Assembly (NCBI GenBank): GCA_031285415.1 | Contig: JAITWF010000027.1 | Coordinates: 1 to 9,507, forward strand | Direction of reading: 5' to 3' | DNA from: Deferribacteraceae bacterium | GTDB taxonomy: Bacteria; Chrysiogenota; Deferribacteres; Deferribacterales; JAISNW01 | DNA: 9,507 nt | Shown: one piece after another, positions 6,336-9,507 of the stretch | Numbering within the stretch: the first letter of the stretch is position 1 | Layout: each line of letters starts with the position of its first letter | Made by a program: the position numbers and the translations under genes | Notes under the pieces: generated by a model | Databases searched by the model: none | The model's input: only the letters and a program-made list of their open reading frames with translations | Told to the model about the DNA's origin: nothing

Positions 6336-6339
6336 CAGA

Positions 6340-7395
6340 TTATACAAATTTCTCCTCTTCGCCGCCGCCGATACTGATAACGCCCTCTTCATCGAGCTCT
6401 CTTACTATCGCAACGATCTCGTGCTGTGCCTTCTCAACATCTTTCAGGCGCACAGGCCCCATATATTCCATCTCTTCTACCATCGTTTCCATGGCACGTT
6501 TAGACATATTTTCAAAGAACTTCTGCTTCGTATCCTCGTCGCCACCTTTGAGAGCGAAGGTAAGCACCTTCTTGTCCGCCTTTTTGAGGATCTCCTGTAT
6601 AGCAGTTTTGCCGAGCATTTTGATATCGTCGAATACGAACATCATATCTCGAATCTTTGCAACAAGCTCTGGTGAATCTTTCTCGAGCCTATCCATAGTT
6701 GCTTTGCTGGTGACTCTGTCCATACGGTTGAAGATCTCCGCTACCGATTTTACGCCACCAACCTCGACGTTGTACGATGATAGCGCTTCGAATCTATCCT
6801 CCAATACCTTGGAGAGCGTCTTAACGACCGTCGGCGAGATATCTTGCAGGTTTGCTATCCTGATAGCGACCTCCGCCTTTAGCTCCTCTGGTAGCTGCGC
6901 CATAGACTCTGCGGCGTGCGATGGGTCGAGGTGGGCTAGGATCAGTGCGATCGTCTGTGGGTGTTCGTTCATGATGAACTTCGCAAGCTGTTTCGGGTCG
7001 ATCTTCGTTAAAAACTCAAATCCGCTCGACTGCTCGAGCATCTTTGTCAATCGGTCGATAATCTTTCTTGCCCGTTCAGGTCCTAACGATTTAACCAAGA
7101 CCGATTTAGCATACTCGAGACCACCTTTGGCGATAAACTTCTTCGCCAACATCATGTTATAGAACTCCTCTATAACGTCATCTATCTGCTCTGGCGGCAC
7201 AACCTTCGTTAGAGCGATCTCTTTGGAAAGGTCTGCCACCTCTTCATCTTCCATGAACGCCATGATCTTGGAGGATAGCTCTTCACCGAGAGCGATCATA
7301 AGAATAGCTGCCTTCTTCATCCCTTGTGAAGCGTTTTGCCCCATTAACTGGGAAAGCATTGCGCTTGTTGCTGCATCATTCTTTGCCACGTTCAT
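6340..7395 (-). CDS. fliG: flagellar motor switch protein FliG
   Basis: FliG forms the upper C-ring, is bound by the FliF C-terminus and is the site where stator charges produce torque. The 351-aa protein shows the three FliG domains: N-terminal (about 26-115, KKAAILMIALGEE), middle with the EHPQTIA motif at 144-150, and C-terminal with MFVF at 252-255. In the torque helix (about 293-310, FFENMSKRAMETMVEEM) the charged residues R300, E307 and E308 align with E. coli R281, D288 and D289, so the motor face looks functional. The ending GPVRLKDVEKAQ...IGGGEEEKFV is typical. About 25 residues precede the usual domain start. The ATG at 7395 overlaps the fliF stop as ATGA, indicating translational coupling and supporting this start over methionine 26. 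Confidence 0.98.
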   Translation of the reverse strand: MNVAKNDAATSAMLSQLMGQNASQGMKKAAILMIALGEELSSKIMAFMEDEEVADLSKEIALTKVVPPEQIDDVIEEFYNMMLAKKFIAKGGLEYAKSVLVKSLGPERARKIIDRLTKMLEQSSGFEFLTKIDPKQLAKFIMNEHPQTIALILAHLDPSHAAESMAQLPEELKAEVAIRIANLQDISPTVVKTLSKVLEDRFEALSSYNVEVGGVKSVAEIFNRMDRVTSKATMDRLEKDSPELVAKIRDMMFVFDDIKMLGKTAIQEILKKADKKVLTFALKGGDEDTKQKFFENMSKRAMETMVEEMEYMGPVRLKDVEKAQHEIVAIVRELDEEGVISIGGGEEEKFV

Positions 7396-9056
7396 CCACC
7401 TTTTATCATAGCTTTAACGAGGTTTGCCACCATCTCTGGGTCTTCATTGGAGGACTCCTCGATCTTCTTCAACATAACTTTAGATTTAACAGCCTCAACA
7501 TCCACAGGAACGCTTTCATCAAGCTCTGTCTCGATCTCACGCTCAAGCTCCTCGACAGTTTTAGGGAATCCTGTATCCCCACCAACGGTTATATCGAGGC
7601 TCGAGATCTGTGCATCCAGTGCAGACTCTCCCAACAGCTCTTCGTCCATCTCTTTGGCGTTATCAAGCCTTTTCAAGATCGGACGTATCAACAACAGGTA
7701 AAACATCAGCAGTATCAGAAGAGCACTGCCGTATTTCATCGCCATACTTACCCATTCCATAATCTTTTCCTTCTCCGCATTCCCCTCTACCACCCATGTA
7801 TCGGAGATATCGAAGGAGATATTTGTAACGTCAACTGTATCGCCACGCTCTTCACTAAACCCTACCGCAGAGGCCACCGCTGTGCGAATCCGTGCGATCT
7901 CCTCCTCTGTGCGAGGCTGCATCTGAACGGAACGCACACCCTCTGCCTCTACCTGCACAGGTTTATCATCAACCACAACCGATACGGTTAATCGTTTAAT
8001 AGATCCATTACTCTTCTCTTCACGAGTGATAGTTTTAGATATCTCAAAGTTCTGAGTCTCCTCACTTTTGGAGTACTCAGACATTATATTATCGACCAGA
8101 AGATCTGGCTCTGCTAGGTTCGACTCCACCCCTGGTATCCCCTGAGGGCCTGTGCCTGCGTTTCGAGAGTTGACCTCAAGTGTATGTTGAGAGCGAAGCA
8201 CTGGAGTATCGGCAAACTCCTCTCTGGTGATCTCCTTTCGGTTGAAATCCATCTCGACAGAGACCTTTGCTACGTAGCGATCTGCGCCGAGCGTGCGTGC
8301 GAGCATCCCCTGCAACTTCTTCTCTAGCTCTTTCTCTATATTACGCTGTTGATCAAGCTGTGTTTGAGTGACGTAGATTGAATCGTTCTCTGCGGACATG
8401 AACTCGCTTAAAAGATTTCCATTTGTATCGATAACCTGAACCGTTTCAGGCCTTAACCCTTTGACAGCCGACGACACAAGGTGGGTGATAGCCTTCACCT
8501 GATCGGGGCGCAGACTGGTACCTTGCAGGAGGCGAACCACAACAGAGGCTTTAGAATCCTCATCCTCCTCCACAAAGATCCGATCTTTTGGAACGGATAG
8601 GTGGACGGTTGCCTCCACGACCTCATTTATCGCCATAATAGAGCGGCTTAGCTCGCCCTGCAACGCCCTCTGATAGTTGACGTTTTGGGCAAACTCCGTC
8701 ATCCCTAGTTTAGACTGATCAAATAGCTCAAACCCTGTAGTTTGAACCTTTGGAAGCCCCTCTTGCGCTAGAGCTATACGAGTGGCGTATATATCCTCGC
8801 TTGTAAGCTCAATAGAGTTGCCACCTACGACACGATATGGAATTTTTTTCCCATCGAGTGAGGTGGACACATCTTTGACATCCTGCTCTGCCAGATCGGC
8901 GTATAACGTCTTGTATATAGGCTTATTTGCCCATATAACGAGAACAACCACAGTTGCGAACACCGCTACTGTGGCTGCTAAGAGCGACACTTTTTGTAAA
9001 AGTGATAGTCTAAAAAAAGTTTCTGTAAATTGATTCAGCACTCCACGCAGTGCCAT
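7392..9056 (-). CDS. fliF: flagellar MS-ring protein FliF
   Basis: FliF builds the MS ring in the inner membrane, the base on which the flagellum assembles and which surrounds the export gate. The 554-aa protein has a first membrane span at about 24-44, the YscJ/FliF ring-building domain (about 45-220, with FELFDQSKLGMTEFAQNVNYQ at 109-129) and the FliF-specific ring/beta-collar domain (about 250-420, containing GIPGVESNL at 306-314). A second span lies at about 441-461, followed by a cytoplasmic acidic tail. The last residues, DPEMVANLVKAMIKGG (539-554), match the helix that binds the FliG N-terminal domain. Length and domain order are normal. The ATG at 9056 has GAGGA (9062-9066) 5 nt upstream. 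It lies 38 nt after fliE and overlaps fliG by 4 nt. Confidence 0.99.
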   Translation of the reverse strand: MALRGVLNQFTETFFRLSLLQKVSLLAATVAVFATVVVLVIWANKPIYKTLYADLAEQDVKDVSTSLDGKKIPYRVVGGNSIELTSEDIYATRIALAQEGLPKVQTTGFELFDQSKLGMTEFAQNVNYQRALQGELSRSIMAINEVVEATVHLSVPKDRIFVEEDEDSKASVVVRLLQGTSLRPDQVKAITHLVSSAVKGLRPETVQVIDTNGNLLSEFMSAENDSIYVTQTQLDQQRNIEKELEKKLQGMLARTLGADRYVAKVSVEMDFNRKEITREEFADTPVLRSQHTLEVNSRNAGTGPQGIPGVESNLAEPDLLVDNIMSEYSKSEETQNFEISKTITREEKSNGSIKRLTVSVVVDDKPVQVEAEGVRSVQMQPRTEEEIARIRTAVASAVGFSEERGDTVDVTNISFDISDTWVVEGNAEKEKIMEWVSMAMKYGSALLILLMFYLLLIRPILKRLDNAKEMDEELLGESALDAQISSLDITVGGDTGFPKTVEELEREIETELDESVPVDVEAVKSKVMLKKIEESSNEDPEMVANLVKAMIKGG

Positions 9057-9094
9057 ATAAATCCTCTGCCCGAAGCTATACCAATATCAATGTG

Positions 9095-9409
9095 CTACAT
9101 CTGCGTACGCATTACCTCTTGATAAGCTTCTAATATTTTATTGCGCACTTCCAACATGACCTTTAGGGAAACATCGGCCTTCTGTAGTGCGATCATAGTT
9201 TCGTCGATATCCTTGATCTCGCCACGCTGCACCTTCTGGCGAACCTGATCCGCCTCAAACTGTACGTTGTTTACGCTGTCTACGGCACCTTTCAGTATGT
9301 CAGAGAAGCTACTTCCACCCTTCTCAGGTGACGACGCAGCGGACCCTGGTTTTGTATCGATTCCGCTAATTTGTGGTAAAAGGGCGTCTAATCTTGATAA
9401 ATCAGCCAT
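9095..9409 (-). CDS. fliE: flagellar hook-basal body complex protein FliE
   Basis: FliE is the small adaptor between the MS ring/export gate and the proximal rod and is exported early by the flagellar type III system. The 104-aa length is typical. The N-terminus is variable and Gly/Ser-rich; FSDILKGAVDSVNNVQ (35-50) and the C-terminal half with ADVSLKVMLEVRNKILEAYQ (78-97), then EVMRTQM, are the conserved family segments. There is no cleavable signal peptide, as expected for a type III substrate. GGAG (9417-9420) lies 7 nt before the ATG. It is the first flagellar gene visible; no flgB or flgC can be recognised in the 98 bases upstream, and a candidate promoter lies directly before it, so it may begin the transcript. 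Confidence 0.97.
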   Translation of the reverse strand: MADLSRLDALLPQISGIDTKPGSAASSPEKGGSSFSDILKGAVDSVNNVQFEADQVRQKVQRGEIKDIDETMIALQKADVSLKVMLEVRNKILEAYQEVMRTQM

Positions 9410-9431
9410 GACAACACTCCAGATTAATATA

Positions 9432-9460
9432 AATATAACACGTTATGTGTTGGAATACAA
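9432..9460 (-). promoter_or_regulatory. candidate sigma70-type promoter for fliE, extended -10
   Basis: On the minus strand a -35-like TTGTAT (9455-9460) is followed after 17 nt by TATATT (9432-9437), which is preceded by TGT, an extended -10. Transcription would begin near 9425, giving a leader of about 16 nt that contains the fliE GGAG site. The -35 matches the consensus at only 3 of 6 positions. No sigma54 (GG-N10-GC) or sigma28 flagellar promoter motif is seen. The promoter overlaps two dyad symmetries. This is a motif match only. Confidence 0.4.
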
Positions 9461-9477
9461 GTATTTATTGGTATTCC
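9437..9477. promoter_or_regulatory. two dyad symmetries upstream of fliE, possible operator or hairpins
   Basis: AACAC-GTTAT-GTGTT (9437-9451) is a perfect 5-bp dyad with a 5-nt centre that overlaps the candidate promoter spacer and -10. Next to it, GGAATAC (9452-9458) and GTATTCC (9471-9477) form a perfect 7-bp dyad with a 12-nt centre over the -35 region. Both are in AT-rich DNA. They could bind a regulator of flagellar expression, or be the terminator stem of an upstream gene. No known regulator consensus is recognised. Confidence 0.4.
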
Positions 9478-9507
9478 TATCTCTGCCCAATGCTTAGCGA
9501 CTGCGCC

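Noticed and set aside
6254..7162. Long plus-strand open frame (302 codons) opposite fliG and the start of fliH
   Set aside because: It is antisense to two clear flagellar genes, gives a Ser/Ile-rich protein without recognisable domains, and has no convincing ribosome site. It arises from codon bias in the real genes.
7326..7991. Plus-strand open frame of 221 codons opposite the fliG start and fliF 3' end
   Set aside because: His/Cys/Leu-rich translation with no family resemblance; the opposite strand is confidently fliF and fliG.
9477..9507. Possible C-terminal tail of an upstream minus-strand gene at the right edge (short frames ending at TAG 9477-9479 or TAA further left)
   Set aside because: The few residues visible (such as AQSLSIGQR) do not resemble FlgC or any family I can name, and there is too little sequence to call a gene.
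9410..9507. Sigma54 or sigma28 flagellar promoter before fliE
   Set aside because: No GG-N10-GC pair in a TGGCAC/TTGC context and no TAAA-N15-GCCGATAA match on the minus strand.

Overview
The window is dominated by a minus-strand flagellar operon, read from right to left: fliE (9409-9095), fliF (9056-7392), fliG (7395-6340), fliH (6288-5197), fliI (5228-3918), fliJ (3916-3464) and a motE-type gene (3310-2801). Beyond it lies a minus-strand class I O-methyltransferase gene (2675-2010). Converging on that from the left edge is the 3' part of a plus-strand gene for a DUF6311-like polytopic membrane protein (1-1962, start outside the window). No RNA gene, CRISPR array, insertion sequence or transposase was found.

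The organism is a motile bacterium with a conventional flagellar basal body. The ordered fliEFGHIJ block with a MotE-type protein behind fliJ, intermediate GC and periplasm-directed proteins fit a Gram-negative lineage outside the well-studied enterics, such as a Deferribacterota- or deltaproteobacteria-like group. This placement is an impression from protein style, not a computed result. The flagellar genes look near 50% GC, while much of the left-edge membrane-protein gene is clearly AT-richer (19/60 GC at 421-480 against 32/60 at 4621-4680), suggesting a different history for that gene.

The flagellar genes encode successive parts of one machine. FliF forms the MS ring with the export gate inside it, FliE joins the MS ring to the rod, and FliG docks on the FliF C-terminus and receives torque. 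FliH, FliI and FliJ form the soluble export ATPase complex beneath the gate. The MotE-like exported coiled-coil protein probably assists the motor or basal body. Coupling is tight in parts: a 4-nt overlap fliF/fliG, a 32-nt overlap fliH/fliI and a 1-nt gap fliI/fliJ. Looser junctions are 38 nt between fliE and fliF and 51 nt, with a hairpin, between fliG and fliH. A plausible extended -10 promoter embedded in two dyads precedes fliE.

The most unusual content is non-coding and lies at the downstream end of the operon, where each gene junction holds a different palindromic structure. A 134-bp REP/BIME-like element with 26-bp perfect inverted ends fills the fliJ-motE gap. A 105-bp imperfect palindrome fills the motE-methyltransferase gap. 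A two-tier stem-loop separates the methyltransferase from the converging membrane-protein gene. These look like small non-autonomous repeats and/or terminators that accumulated where the conserved operon ends. I see no clearly new protein system here.
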